This document shows positions 1-7,427 of a stretch of DNA of 7,427 nt, piece after piece. The notes beneath the pieces were generated by a model that did not search any database, was not told the origin of the DNA, and was given only the letters and a program-made list of their open reading frames with translations. The first letter of the stretch is position 1. Each line of letters begins with the position of its first letter. This DNA is from an uncultured Collinsella sp. (lineage in GTDB: Bacteria; Actinomycetota; Coriobacteriia; Coriobacteriales; Coriobacteriaceae), in assembly GCA_900544465.1 (NCBI GenBank), contig UQVT01000095.1, positions 1 through 7,427 of the forward strand, in the 5' to 3' direction. The position numbers and the translations under genes are program-made.

Positions 1-71
1 CGGGATTGGTCAATCTCGGCCGACTATATTTGGCTAAATTATTCCGGCGCTAACAGCCCCTCCCCGACTTC

Positions 72-611
72 AATCTCCATCTGTAACATCTTGGGCCCCA
101 AAACCCCTCTTACTGTTACAGATCGAGACATTCAAAATCCGTCGGAAGGTTTGTCTCGATCTGTAACATCTGCAACCCAAATCATCGGCTAACTGTTACA
201 GATTGAGACAAAAGAAAACGTCCAGGCCGAATGTCTCAATCTGTAACAGATACTCGGCAAAAACAGTCCCAGATGTTACAGATTTAGACAAACTATTCTT
301 TCCCCAACTTAAATCTCAATCTGTAACAACAACTCGGTAAATACAGGTCTTACCGTTACAGATTTAGACATTCGAAACCGACTGATAGGTTCATCTAAAT
401 CTGCAACATCTAGACCCCAAAACGGTCCCTAGATGTTACAGATCGAGACAGAAGATCTCTCCCTGACTTTGAATCTCAATCTGTAACACGTAGGCCCGAT
501 TTCCCCCTCTTACTGTTACAAATCAAGACAAACGGAGGGTCCGTCTGGCAAACATCTCGATCTGTAACATCTAGAACCCAGTTCTTCTGCTTACTGTTAC
601 AGAACGAGACA
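72..611. repeat. Array of 14 alternating inverted 17-bp repeats, 80-bp period
   Basis: A 17-bp element with consensus TGTTACAGATYGAGACA (F) alternates with its reverse complement TGTCTCRATCTGTAACA (R). R copies start at 72, 152, 232, 312, 392, 472 and 553. F copies start at 114, 194, 274, 354, 434, 514 and 595. Each series has an 80-bp period, with one extra base in the last step. R-to-F spacers are always 25 nt; F-to-R spacers are 21 nt (22 in the last). The array begins with R and ends with F, giving seven R-F pairs. Spacers have diverged but show distant relatedness. The period is not a multiple of three and no coding frame spans the array, so it is not a protein repeat. The organisation recalls enterobacterial BIMEs (alternating REP units with two linker lengths), but the sequence is not one I recognise. 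A structured RNA, a DNA-binding array or a mobile repeat cluster are all possible. Confidence 0.93.
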
Positions 612-732
612 AACTTCCGAAACCGAAGGTGACAGACGAGGCCATCGACAACACGGAGCACCTTCGACTGCCGTTGGCGGATGCAGCGGGGCTATTCGCC
701 GCATTGCCGCTGCGCTGGGGGTGTGCAGACCG

Positions 733-760
733 TAGGATAGTCCTATTGACAGCCTGTCAA
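733..760 (+). promoter_or_regulatory. Two abutting palindromes upstream of the dehydrogenase operon
   Basis: Positions 733-745 read TAGGATAGTCCTA (5-bp arms, 3-nt centre). Directly after them, 746-760 read TTGACAGCCTGTCAA (7-bp arms, 1-nt centre). They end 17 nt before the GTG start of the first operon gene, where an operator would be expected. TTGACA inside the second palindrome resembles a -35 box, but a matching -10 would fall on the ribosome site, so it is unlikely to serve this gene. TAGGAT could be a weak -10, but no good -35 lies at normal distance. The two half-sites are 7 nt apart rather than the 6 nt of Crp/FNR sites, and I do not recognise the operator family. The rest of 612-732 shows nothing firm beyond an 8-bp inverted pair (624-631 and 659-666). 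Confidence 0.4.
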
Positions 761-777
761 CTTGTCTGGGAGGCACC

Positions 778-2235
778 GTGGCAGAAACGTTTGATATCGC
801 GATTGTGGGCGCGGGCATCACCGGGTGCGCCATCGCGCGGCAGCTCGCGCGCTATGACTTGTCCATTTGCGTGGTCGAGGCGGCCAACGACATCGCGCTG
901 GGCGCCTCGAAGGCCAACGGCGGCCTGGTGCACGCAGGCTACGATCCGGCTCCGGGCACGGTAAAGGCGCAGGTCAACGCCCGCGGTTGCGAGCTATATA
1001 GCACGTGGGCCCAGGAGCTGGGATTTTTGTTCCGCCGCACCGGGTCGATGGTGCTGGGTTTCAACGACGAAGACCGCGCACACCTGGAGAAGCTGCGCCA
1101 GAATGGCCTGGCCAACGGCGTTCCCGAACTGGCGATCATTGGCCCCGAGCGCATCCACAAGCTGGAGCCGCGCGCGAGTGCTAAGGCGACGTACGCGTTG
1201 TGGTGCCCTTCGACCGGTTACGTCGACCCGTTTGAGGTCGCCATCGCCGCGTTGGAGAACGCGGTCGCCAACGGCGTGACGTTTATGCGGTCTGCGCCAG
1301 TGGAGGCCATTAAAGTTGCTGGCTCGGATGACGGAGTCGCGCGCTTTACGCTGGCGACGCCCGCCGGCGACGTGCACTGCCATTACCTGATCAACGCCGC
1401 AGGCAACGGAGCCGCGGACATCTCGCATATGGCGGGCGACGAGGAGTTCCAGAGGGTTTGGCGCCAGGGCAATATTGTGGTGCTGGACAAAGAGCCGCGC
1501 GCGCTCATGCCGCTCTACCCCGTTCCCACGCCGATTTCCAAGGGCGTCATCGTGACGGGGACCGTTCATGGCAACACCGTGATTACCGCGACCGCCGCCG
1601 TGCGCGAGCCAGGCGATACACAGACCTACGCTACCGATGTCGACGCGCTGCTGAGCGGCGCGCGCAAGCTGGTGCCCGATCTGGACACGCGTCGCGTGGT
1701 GCGCGCGTTTGCCGGCGGTCGTCCGGTCATTAAGGGAACGAACGACTTCTTTATTGGGCAGTCCGCCGTGGTGACAGGCCTGTTCCAGGCCGCGGGCATT
1801 CAGTCGCCGGGCGTGGCGAGCGCGCCGGCCATTGCCGAGCGCATGGAGCAGGCACTGCGCGATGCCGGCGTAGCCCTGCGCGAACGAGGCGATTGGGACC
1901 CGATACGCCGCGCGCCGGATGACTTTGACCGCGCTCCGCTTGCGCGCAAGGAAGAGCTCATTGAGTCCGACCCCGCGTGGGGGCAGATCGTCTGCCGCTG
2001 CGAGACGGTGCCCGAGGCCGAGATCGTGGCCGCGATCCGACGCCGCCCGGGCGCGGTTTCGGTCGAGGGCGTCAAGCGCCGCTGTCGCGCCGGCATGGGT
2101 CGGTGCCAGAGCGGTTTTTGCCAGAGCCGCGTGGTGGCGATCCTGGCACGCGAGCTGGGCTGCGACCCCAGCGAGGTGCTGTTGGAGGATGCCGGATCTT
2201 GGCTGGTCGAGGGTCCGCTGAAGGGGGTGCGCTAG
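778..2235 (+). CDS. glpA: GlpA-type FAD-dependent glycerol-3-phosphate dehydrogenase with BFD-like [2Fe-2S] domain
   Basis: This is a 485-residue flavoprotein predicted to oxidise glycerol-3-phosphate (or a related 2-hydroxy acid) and pass electrons to a partner subunit. An N-terminal FAD-binding Rossmann motif is visible as G11-x-G13-x-x-G16, with the ribose-binding acid at E34, followed by the GASKANGGLVHAGYD segment (42-56) typical of the DAO/GlpA family. The C-terminal 80 or so residues form a BFD-like [2Fe-2S] domain with probable ligands C406, C408, C443 and C448. An extra cysteine, C436, sits where I recall threonine in relatives. The GTG start at 778 follows GGGAGG (768-773), and no in-frame ATG lies nearby. 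There is no signal peptide, so it should be cytoplasmic or peripheral to the membrane. One base separates it from the next gene, implying translational coupling. The family and operon type are fairly sure; the exact substrate is inferred, and an L-2-hydroxyglutarate-type oxidase is an alternative. Confidence 0.85.
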   Translation: MAETFDIAIVGAGITGCAIARQLARYDLSICVVEAANDIALGASKANGGLVHAGYDPAPGTVKAQVNARGCELYSTWAQELGFLFRRTGSMVLGFNDEDRAHLEKLRQNGLANGVPELAIIGPERIHKLEPRASAKATYALWCPSTGYVDPFEVAIAALENAVANGVTFMRSAPVEAIKVAGSDDGVARFTLATPAGDVHCHYLINAAGNGAADISHMAGDEEFQRVWRQGNIVVLDKEPRALMPLYPVPTPISKGVIVTGTVHGNTVITATAAVREPGDTQTYATDVDALLSGARKLVPDLDTRRVVRAFAGGRPVIKGTNDFFIGQSAVVTGLFQAAGIQSPGVASAPAIAERMEQALRDAGVALRERGDWDPIRRAPDDFDRAPLARKEELIESDPAWGQIVCRCETVPEAEIVAAIRRRPGAVSVEGVKRRCRAGMGRCQSGFCQSRVVAILARELGCDPSEVLLEDAGSWLVEGPLKGVR

Positions 2236-2236
2236 G

Positions 2237-3628
2237 ATGGCGACGCTTGATATGCGCGACGGACGCGCAGAGGTCGGAGCTGCAGCGCCCGTGCAAACGC
2301 AGGCCTTCGACGTGGTTGTTATCGGCGGCGGACCTGCTGGCATGGCGGCTGCGCTCGCCGCGCATAAGGCCGGCGCCCACGTGGCCATCGTGGAGCGCGA
2401 GCAGCATCTGGGCGGTATCCTGCGCCAGTGCATCCACCCCGGTTTTGGCCTTTCGCACTTTAAACAGGAGCTCACCGGTCCCGAGTACGCGCAGCGCTTT
2501 ATCGACCAGGTGTGCTCGACTGATATTGCGCTGTTCCTGGGCAGCATGGTGCTTGGGATTGATTCGGGCGAGGGCGAGGCTGTGGGCACGCTGAATGCGG
2601 ACAAGACCGCGGGAGCCACCGCAGTCCATACCGTCACGCTCATGAGCCGTACCGGCATGCTTCAGCTCACCGGGCGTGCGGTCGTCCTTGCTATGGGATG
2701 CCGCGAGCGCACACGCAGCGAGATCAAGATCCCCGGCAGCCGTCCCGCCGGCGTGTTTACGGCGGGCCTGGCGCAGCGATACATCAATATCGAAAACCTC
2801 AAGCCCGGCTCGCGTGCCGTCATTTTGGGCTCGGGTGACATCGGGCTTATCATGGCGCGCCGCTGCACGCTTGAGGGAATATCAGTCGAGGGCGTGTACG
2901 AGCTCATGCCGTACGCCAACGGTCTGCGCCGCAACGTCAAGAACTGCCTGGACGACTTTGGCATTCCGTTGCACCTGTCCACCACCGTCACGCGCGTGAT
3001 CGGACACGATCGCGTGGAGGCCGTAGAGGTGAGTCGGGTCGACGAGAGCCTGGCGCCCATTCCGGGAACCGAGCGCGTTGTTCCGTGCGACACGCTGCTG
3101 CTTTCGGTGGGTCTGATTCCCGAGAACGAGCTTTCGGTGGGCGCGGGCGTTGAACTTGACCCGCGCACGCGCGGCGCCGTGGTGGACCAGAGCCTGCAAA
3201 CGGGCGTGCCTGGCATCTTTGCCTGCGGAAACGTGCTGCACGTGCACGACCTGGCAGACAACGTGACGACCGAATCCGAGCGCGCCGGTGCGGCTGCGGC
3301 GGCGTACGCGCTGGGTGGCAGCGCGGATGTCGAGGCGAGCACGGGCTGCCAGCTCACGGTCTCCCCTGCCGGTATCGCTGGCTACGCACTGCCGGGACGC
3401 ATTACGGCTGTGGCACTCACCAAACTCAACTTCCGCGTGCGCCGACCGGTCGATGCCGCCCGCGTGCGCATTCTCGCTGGCGGCGAGGAATTGTTCGCAG
3501 GCAAGGTCCGTCCGTTTAAACCGAGCGTAATGGAAAGCTTCCCGCTGCCGGCAAAGGTAATCCAGCGCGCACTCGACCTTGATGTTAGCGAGATTGTCCT
3601 GTCCGTCGACCCCATTGAGGAGGCGTAA
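2237..3628 (+). CDS. FAD/NAD(P)-dependent oxidoreductase, partner subunit of the GlpA-type dehydrogenase
   Basis: This 463-residue protein has the pyridine nucleotide-disulfide oxidoreductase fold. It has an N-terminal FAD dinucleotide motif G30-x-G32-x-x-G35 with acid E53, followed by LGGILRQCIH (58-67). A second Rossmann motif at G198-x-G200-x-x-G203 suits NAD(P). A late FAD-contact motif, GIFACGN, lies at 326-332. The last 90 or so residues are a small C-terminal domain. It has no paired redox cysteines like those of classical disulfide reductases. The ATG lies one base after the stop of the upstream gene, with AAGGGGG (2221-2227) nine bases before it. About 22 residues precede the fold, so M6 (2252) is a possible alternative start, but the first ATG has the better ribosome site. 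In comparable clostridial operons this protein sits between GlpA and a DUF1667 protein and probably links the dehydrogenase to NAD(P) or another carrier. That role is inferred. It is not the E. coli GlpB family by visible motifs. Confidence 0.85.
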   Translation: MATLDMRDGRAEVGAAAPVQTQAFDVVVIGGGPAGMAAALAAHKAGAHVAIVEREQHLGGILRQCIHPGFGLSHFKQELTGPEYAQRFIDQVCSTDIALFLGSMVLGIDSGEGEAVGTLNADKTAGATAVHTVTLMSRTGMLQLTGRAVVLAMGCRERTRSEIKIPGSRPAGVFTAGLAQRYINIENLKPGSRAVILGSGDIGLIMARRCTLEGISVEGVYELMPYANGLRRNVKNCLDDFGIPLHLSTTVTRVIGHDRVEAVEVSRVDESLAPIPGTERVVPCDTLLLSVGLIPENELSVGAGVELDPRTRGAVVDQSLQTGVPGIFACGNVLHVHDLADNVTTESERAGAAAAAYALGGSADVEASTGCQLTVSPAGIAGYALPGRITAVALTKLNFRVRRPVDAARVRILAGGEELFAGKVRPFKPSVMESFPLPAKVIQRALDLDVSEIVLSVDPIEEA

Positions 3629-3632
3629 GGCC

Positions 3633-4031
3633 ATGAGCACGAATGTGACCGAGACATTGCAGTTCAACTGCACCACCTGCCCATCCGAATGCCTCCTGAC
3701 CGTGGAGGTGGAACGCGACGCAGACGGCGCTGTGGTAGAGGCGCGCTCCGTGACCGGCAACAGCTGCCCGCGCGGCAATACATTCGCGCATCAGGAGCTC
3801 ACCTGCCCCATGCGCGTGCTCACCACCACCGTTGCCGTATCCGGCGGCGACGAGGCCCTGCTGCCCGTGCGCACGGCCGAAGCCATCCCGCTGGCACTCC
3901 ACGCCCAGGCCATGGACCTCATCCGCGGCTTGGTCATCGAAGCCCCCATCCGCATGGGCGACGTCGTTCTGGAAGACCTCCTCAACACGGGCATCAACCT
4001 CATCGCCAGCATGGACATCGACCCAGCCTAA
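3633..4031 (+). CDS. DUF1667 cysteine-rich protein, third component of the dehydrogenase operon
   Basis: This is a 132-residue protein with the DUF1667 pattern: an N-terminal cysteine cluster C13-x2-C16-x3-C20, then N43-S-C45-P-R-G48 and a T57-C58-P-M-R-V-L-T-T-T segment. The five cysteines suggest an Fe-S or metal site, so an electron-transfer or assembly role beside the two flavoproteins is likely, although the biochemical function is not established. The open frame extends upstream to 3579 inside the previous gene. I chose the ATG at 3633 because GAGGAGG (3617-3623) lies nine bases before it and the upstream gene stops at 3628. Length and order (GlpA-type, FAD oxidoreductase, DUF1667) match the usual three-gene module. 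It ends the operon. No convincing terminator follows at once, although the inverted repeat at 4092-4154 could fold in the transcript. Confidence 0.85.
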   Translation: MSTNVTETLQFNCTTCPSECLLTVEVERDADGAVVEARSVTGNSCPRGNTFAHQELTCPMRVLTTTVAVSGGDEALLPVRTAEAIPLALHAQAMDLIRGLVIEAPIRMGDVVLEDLLNTGINLIASMDIDPA

Positions 4032-4091
4032 GCAGCTCATTTGGGACGCGACTCTTTTGGCTACCCCGCCATCCACCCCGCCCCTCCTCAA

Positions 4092-4154
4092 TTGCGGTGA
4101 AATACGGACTGTTTTATGACTTCAGGCCGCTAAACAGTCCGTATTTCACCGCAA
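4092..4154. repeat. Perfect 23-bp inverted repeat, copy 1 (TTGCGGTGAAATACGG family)
   Basis: The arms 4092-4114 and 4132-4154 are perfect reverse complements (23 bp) around a 17-nt spacer. The left arm begins TTGCGGTGAAATACGG and ends ACTGTTT. No run of T follows on either strand, so it is not a standard intrinsic terminator, though the hairpin could stabilise the 3' end of the upstream operon. A second copy lies at 5629-5693. Two copies in 1.6 kb with unlike loops mark a dispersed palindromic repeat family. From 4032 to 4091 nothing else is recognisable. Confidence 0.9.
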
Positions 4155-4178
4155 CTTATGAAGGCGCGCTGGGATGCC

Positions 4179-4229
4179 AAGGAGTGTCCCGAAGTGCCGG
4201 CCTAAAAGGAACGTCCCTATGTGCCGGGC
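4179..4229. repeat. Imperfect direct repeat, two 24-bp units with 27-bp period
   Basis: Units at 4179-4202 and 4206-4229 match at 19 of 24 positions and share AAGGA, GTCCC and GTGCCGG blocks. They lie 40 nt before the start codon of the peptidase gene. They could be tandem regulator sites in its promoter region or a remnant of another intergenic repeat family. No clear -35/-10 pair was found; TACCAT (4236-4241) is only a weak -10 candidate. Confidence 0.55.
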
Positions 4230-4268
4230 ATGGGCTACCATGGTGGCACCCTAGCGAAAGGATGATTC

Positions 4269-5357
4269 ATGGCACATGTCGATGACCAGCGTGTGGCGCG
4301 CGTGCTCGATGCGCTCGAGGCTCAGCACCCCGGCGCACAGCTGCTCGTAAACGACCCATGGTCGATCTATTACCTGACCGGCTTTTATGCCGATATGTTC
4401 GAGCGTTTTTGCGGCGTGCTGCTCGCACGCGATGCCGAGCCGGTGATCCTAGTCAACGCCCTGCACCAGCTGCCAGAGTATGACAATGCGCGCGTCGCCT
4501 ACCACGCCGATACCGATGTCGTGGCCGACGCCATCGCGCGCGAGATCGACCCGACCAAGCCGCTTGGCATCGACACCGTCATGCGCTCCGGCTTTTTGAT
4601 GCCCCTTCTGGAGCGCCATGCCGCCAGCGAGTTTTTCCTGGGTGACTTTGCCGTCACCGTCGCACGCACCCACAAGGATACCGCCGAGCAGGAACTCATG
4701 CGCGTGTCCTCGGCCGCCAACGACGTCGTGATGGCCGATGTTATCAAGCTCGTCCACGAGGGCGTGACGGAGCGCGAAATTGCCGACCAGATGCTCAGTC
4801 TGTATCGCAAGCACGGCTGCGAGGGCTTTAGCTTTCCGCCCATCGTGAGCTTTGGCGCCAACGCCGGCGACCCGCACCACGAGCCCGACGACACGGTACT
4901 CAAGCGTGGCGACGTGGTGCTGTTCGACATTGGCGGACGCCATCGTAACTACTGCTCGGACATGACGCGCACGTTCTTTTGGGGCGAGCCGGACGAGGAG
5001 ACGGCGCGCATCTACGACATCGTGCGCCGTGCCAACGAGGCCGCCGAGGCGCTCATCGCACCAGGCGCGCGCATGTGCGACCTGGACCGTGCAGCGCGCG
5101 ACGTGATTGAGGACGCTGGCTACGGCAAGTACTTTACACATCGCCTGGGCCACTCGATTGGTCTGCAGGACCACGAGCCGGGCGACGTCTCGCTCGTCAA
5201 CGAGCAGGTTGTCGAGCCGGGCATGACGTTCTCCATCGAACCGGGCATCTACCTCCCCGGCCGCACCGGCGTCCGCATCGAGGACCTGGCCCTAGTCACC
5301 GAGACGGGCGTCGAGATCCTCAACAACTACCCCCACGATCCAGTCCGCCTGGACTAG
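4269..5357 (+). CDS. M24-family metallopeptidase, Xaa-Pro dipeptidase/aminopeptidase type
   Basis: This 362-residue cytoplasmic protein is of the creatinase/prolidase kind and is predicted to release the N-terminal residue of peptides ending in Xaa-Pro. The N-terminal half (about 1-135) is the creatinase-like domain, including the segment WSIYYLTGFYADMFER. The C-terminal half is the pita-bread catalytic domain with all five metal ligands visible: D220, D231, H295, E324 and E338. H302 in the HSIGLQDHEP segment fits the substrate-binding histidine. The length is normal for bacterial PepQ/PepP-like enzymes. The ATG at 4269 has AAAGGA (4257-4262) six bases before it. It appears to be a single-gene transcript, flanked on both sides by repeat elements and ended by the terminator at 5438-5467. 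Whether it acts as a dipeptidase (PepQ) or an aminopeptidase cannot be settled from the sequence alone. Confidence 0.92.
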   Translation: MAHVDDQRVARVLDALEAQHPGAQLLVNDPWSIYYLTGFYADMFERFCGVLLARDAEPVILVNALHQLPEYDNARVAYHADTDVVADAIAREIDPTKPLGIDTVMRSGFLMPLLERHAASEFFLGDFAVTVARTHKDTAEQELMRVSSAANDVVMADVIKLVHEGVTEREIADQMLSLYRKHGCEGFSFPPIVSFGANAGDPHHEPDDTVLKRGDVVLFDIGGRHRNYCSDMTRTFFWGEPDEETARIYDIVRRANEAAEALIAPGARMCDLDRAARDVIEDAGYGKYFTHRLGHSIGLQDHEPGDVSLVNEQVVEPGMTFSIEPGIYLPGRTGVRIEDLALVTETGVEILNNYPHDPVRLD

Positions 5358-5360
5358 CCA

Positions 5361-5391
5361 ATGTGACAAAGGGACTGCCCCTTTGTCACAT
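5361..5391. repeat. Hairpin with 13-bp perfect stem just after the peptidase gene
   Basis: ATGTGACAAAGGG (5361-5373) pairs perfectly with 5379-5391 around a 5-nt loop, starting three bases after the peptidase stop codon. There is no T run after it, so it is unlikely to be an intrinsic terminator by itself. It may protect the mRNA 3' end, or it may be a member of another dispersed palindrome family. The true terminator lies about 50 nt further on. Confidence 0.85.
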
Positions 5392-5405
5392 CCCACTAAC
5401 GCCGC

Positions 5406-5565
5406 GCCACAAAAACGGCCTATCTACTACGTTTAACCCGCATGGGTCGACCATGCGGCTCTTTTTTGAAAATCGGCAAGCCTTCTACCTGCGCTTTTGT
5501 TTTCGCGATTCTCGGTGTGGTCGAGTGTGACCGGTAAAACGTAGTAGATAGGCCCATTTCGTGGC
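5406..5565. repeat. MITE-like 160-bp element with 33-bp inverted ends enclosing a terminator
   Basis: The ends 5406-5438 and 5533-5565 are inverted copies matching at 29 of 33 positions, including a perfect 18-bp core, GGCCTATCTACTACGTTT (5417-5434) and its complement (5537-5554). The 94-nt interior holds the terminator at 5438-5467 and then AT-richer sequence with no open frame of note. The size, terminal inverted repeats and lack of coding fit a miniature inverted-repeat element or a large RNA hairpin. No clear target-site duplication is visible next to the ends, which weakens the transposon reading. Confidence 0.6.
5438..5467 (+). terminator. Intrinsic terminator after the peptidase gene
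   Basis: CCGCATGG (5438-5445) pairs with CCATGCGG (5451-5458) around a 5-nt loop and is followed by CTC and six T residues (5462-5467). It lies 80 nt after the plus-strand peptidase stop and is oriented to end that transcript. There is no T run on the other strand. Confidence 0.85.
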
Positions 5566-5595
5566 AAGCGAGTCAACTCGGGGCACAGGGCAGCT

Positions 5596-5620
5596 AAAAA
5601 AGCCCCGTCCCAAATTGGCT
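5596..5620 (-). terminator. Probable weak terminator of folC
   Basis: On the minus strand AGCC (5620-5617) can pair with GGCT (5604-5601) around a 12-nt GC-rich loop, followed by a run of T (5601-5596). The stem is short, so the call is tentative. Its place, about 90 nt after the folC stop and beyond the 5629-5693 hairpin, is suitable. Confidence 0.4.
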
Positions 5621-5628
5621 GCTTTTGA

Positions 5629-5693
5629 GTTGCGGTGATATACGGACTGTTTGGGGCTCCTGGCTTGTAAAACAGTCCCTATTTCACCGCAAC
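5629..5693. repeat. Inverted repeat, copy 2 (TTGCGGTGAAATACGG family)
   Basis: The arms 5629-5652 and 5670-5693 match at 22 of 24 positions around a 17-nt loop. Sequence and arm length correspond to the repeat at 4092-4154: both share GTTGCGGTGA, TACGGACTGTTT and the complementary arm, and short flanks (CAACT.ATGA.GG) also agree. The loops differ in sequence but both are 17 nt. It lies 15 nt beyond the folC stop codon, so the folded repeat would sit in the folC 3' end. Confidence 0.9.
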
Positions 5694-5708
5694 TGATGAG
5701 GGGATGGG

Positions 5709-7052
5709 TTAACGGAGCAAGCCGGCCACTTCGCCGGCTAGGGTGATGGTGCCGGCTGCCACGAAGGACTCGCCTGCGGCATCGAGGGCCGCAAGGGCTT
5801 CGGGCACGCTGGGGTACACACCGACAAGCTTGTTGGCGTCCACCAGGGCGGCGAGCTCCTCTGCCGGCAAGGCGCGATCGGAATCGGTCTGGGTCACGAC
5901 CACGCGCGGGAAAGCCGGGATCAGCACGTCGACGATGCCCGCCACGTCCTTGTCGGCCAGCGCGGCGCACAGCAGCGTGGGGCGGTTCTTTACGCACGGA
6001 TCGATCTCGTCCAGCGCGCTCACAAAGTTCTCGCAGCTCTGGGGGTTATGACAGGCGTCAATCAGCTTAAGCGGATCGGTCCCCAGCACGTCAAAACGAC
6101 CCGGTGTGGGGCAACCCATAAGCGATGCATCCAGCGCATCGTGGTCGAGCTCGCGACCCAGATACCCCTCGCAAAGCATAATCGCGCACGCGGCATTCTG
6201 CGGCTGATAGGCCGGCTTGACCATGCTCGACGTATAGATCGCACGTGGCGTGGTGCAGCTAAACTCAACCGTGTCGCCCACATGCACCGGCACCTTAGTC
6301 GTGGCATGACTCACCACGAGCGGCACAATGCCGCACTCGCGACAACGGGCATCCATCACGCGCTGAACGCTCGCCTCATGCGTGCCCTCGCCCAGCACAA
6401 CCAGGCGTCCGGGCTTAATGACCGCAGCCTTCTCCCCCGCAATGGCCTCGAGCGTATCGCCCAAAATACGTGTGTGATCGAGCCCAATGCCTGTAATGGC
6501 CACGGCGACAGGATCGGTCGCACTCGTAGCATCCCAGCGTCCGCCCATGCCGACCTCAAGCACGGCCACGTCCACGCAAGCCTCGGCAAACACCACCAGT
6601 GCAGCAGCCGTCAGCAGGTCAAACGGCGTGATGGTATAGGCGCGCTCCCCCGCCGCCACACGACGGGCATTCACTCGATGCCCCGCCTCAACAGCGGCCG
6701 AAACGCCACGGGCAAACGCCTCATCGCTCACAACGCGCCCGTCAACCTCCATGCGCTCGGGATAGCGCACCAGCTGAGGCGACGTATACAGCGCGGTCTT
6801 GAGCCCCTCGCCGCGAAGAATAGCAGCCGAAAAACGCGTAGTCGAAGTCTTGCCATTGGTACCGGCAACCTGAATGCAATCGAAATACTCGTCCGGACGC
6901 CCCAACTCATCGAGCATATCGACAACCGTCTCGAGCAGAGGACCAGCATCCCCAGAAATCCGCCCCGTATCGGCAGCCAGCCCAACAGCCTCACCAAACG
7001 AAAGCAACTCAAACGAGAAAGGAACGACATACGACCCAGAACGCTTAGCCAT
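5709..7052 (-). CDS. folC: Bifunctional dihydrofolate synthase / folylpolyglutamate synthase
   Basis: This 447-residue cytoplasmic ATP-dependent ligase of the Mur/FolC superfamily adds glutamate to dihydropteroate and/or to folates. Visible motifs are the P-loop G64-T-N-G-K-T69, TSPQL (90-94) where TSPHL is usual, the metal and nucleotide segment LEVGMGGRWDAT (165-176), the LDHT histidine H193, and DACHNP (332-337) in the C-terminal domain. The length is normal. I chose the ATG at 7052 because GGGGGA (7067-7062) lies nine bases upstream. The frame stays open to a TTG at 7118, but that extension would be translated through the terminator-like hairpin and has no family-like sequence. It lies downstream of valS on the same strand, a frequent Gram-positive arrangement. 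A structured leader and a hairpin with a T run separate the two genes. Whether one or both activities are present cannot be read from these motifs. Confidence 0.93.
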   Translation of the reverse strand: MAKRSGSYVVPFSFELLSFGEAVGLAADTGRISGDAGPLLETVVDMLDELGRPDEYFDCIQVAGTNGKTSTTRFSAAILRGEGLKTALYTSPQLVRYPERMEVDGRVVSDEAFARGVSAAVEAGHRVNARRVAAGERAYTITPFDLLTAAALVVFAEACVDVAVLEVGMGGRWDATSATDPVAVAITGIGLDHTRILGDTLEAIAGEKAAVIKPGRLVVLGEGTHEASVQRVMDARCRECGIVPLVVSHATTKVPVHVGDTVEFSCTTPRAIYTSSMVKPAYQPQNAACAIMLCEGYLGRELDHDALDASLMGCPTPGRFDVLGTDPLKLIDACHNPQSCENFVSALDEIDPCVKNRPTLLCAALADKDVAGIVDVLIPAFPRVVVTQTDSDRALPAEELAALVDANKLVGVYPSVPEALAALDAAGESFVAAGTITLAGEVAGLLR

Positions 7053-7427
7053 AACCCAAAGTCCCCCAATAACAGAAAAAGAGGCCCACCAAAAAGAATG
7101 AGCCCCTCGCGTTGACAATATCAGACTTTATCCGCTTGCAGCAAGATCAAGGCCACAACCAGGTGGCCCTAACCTACCAGTTGCAAGCAGCCATGTAACC
7201 GCACTAGGAGCGGCCCGACGCTTTGCTCGATACAAGTTCCGCACGCAAAGGACAGCACTTAATGTGCTGTCCGTCTTGCGCAGGACTGTCCGCAGTAGCG
7301 AGCAAAGCGTCGGGACGCGCCCCTCAGTAAGAACTACGAGAAGTCTGCAACCTGAGCAGTCAGCGCCGCCAAGATCTCCTTGAGCTCAGCTGCACGGTCC
7401 CTCTTCTTCTGGACCACCGCGGGCGCG

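Overview
The window looks like chromosome from a high-GC anaerobic actinobacterium of the class Coriobacteriia, most like Collinsella. This rests on recalled gene families, GC-rich coding sequence, long antisense open frames, and intergenic gaps full of palindromic repeats; no database search was possible.

Layout. (1) Positions 1-611 hold no convincing gene. They carry a regular array, visibly AT-richer than the genes: 14 copies of a 17-bp element in strictly alternating orientation, with an 80-bp period and spacers of 25 and 21 nt. This is the most unusual object here. (2) After a short control region with two adjacent palindromes (733-760), a tight plus-strand operon (778-4031) encodes a GlpA-type FAD dehydrogenase with a C-terminal [2Fe-2S] domain, a second FAD/NAD(P) oxidoreductase, and a small cysteine-rich DUF1667 protein. 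Together they resemble the three-part anaerobic glycerol-3-phosphate dehydrogenase modules of Firmicutes and Coriobacteriia. (3) A gap with a perfect 23-bp inverted repeat and a short direct repeat precedes a single M24 metallopeptidase (Xaa-Pro dipeptidase type, 4269-5357). (4) The convergent gap 5358-5708 holds a 13-bp stem hairpin, a MITE-like element with 33-bp inverted ends enclosing a strong terminator, a weak minus-strand terminator, and a second copy of the 4092-4154 repeat. (5) On the minus strand, folC (5709-7052) lies downstream of valS, of which only the last codons are visible (7334-7427). The 281-nt valS-folC gap contains a long nested hairpin, a two-helix element, and a terminator-like hairpin immediately before the folC ribosome site, an arrangement that resembles an attenuated leader.

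How the genes work together. The first three genes probably act as one complex, passing electrons from glycerol-3-phosphate (or a similar hydroxy-acid) through FAD and Fe-S centres. The peptidase is a single-gene unit. valS and folC are a common neighbour pair, and folC may be controlled separately by the leader. Apart from these ordinary housekeeping and metabolic genes, the interest lies in the noncoding DNA: nearly every gap over 100 bp is occupied by palindromic elements from several unrelated families.
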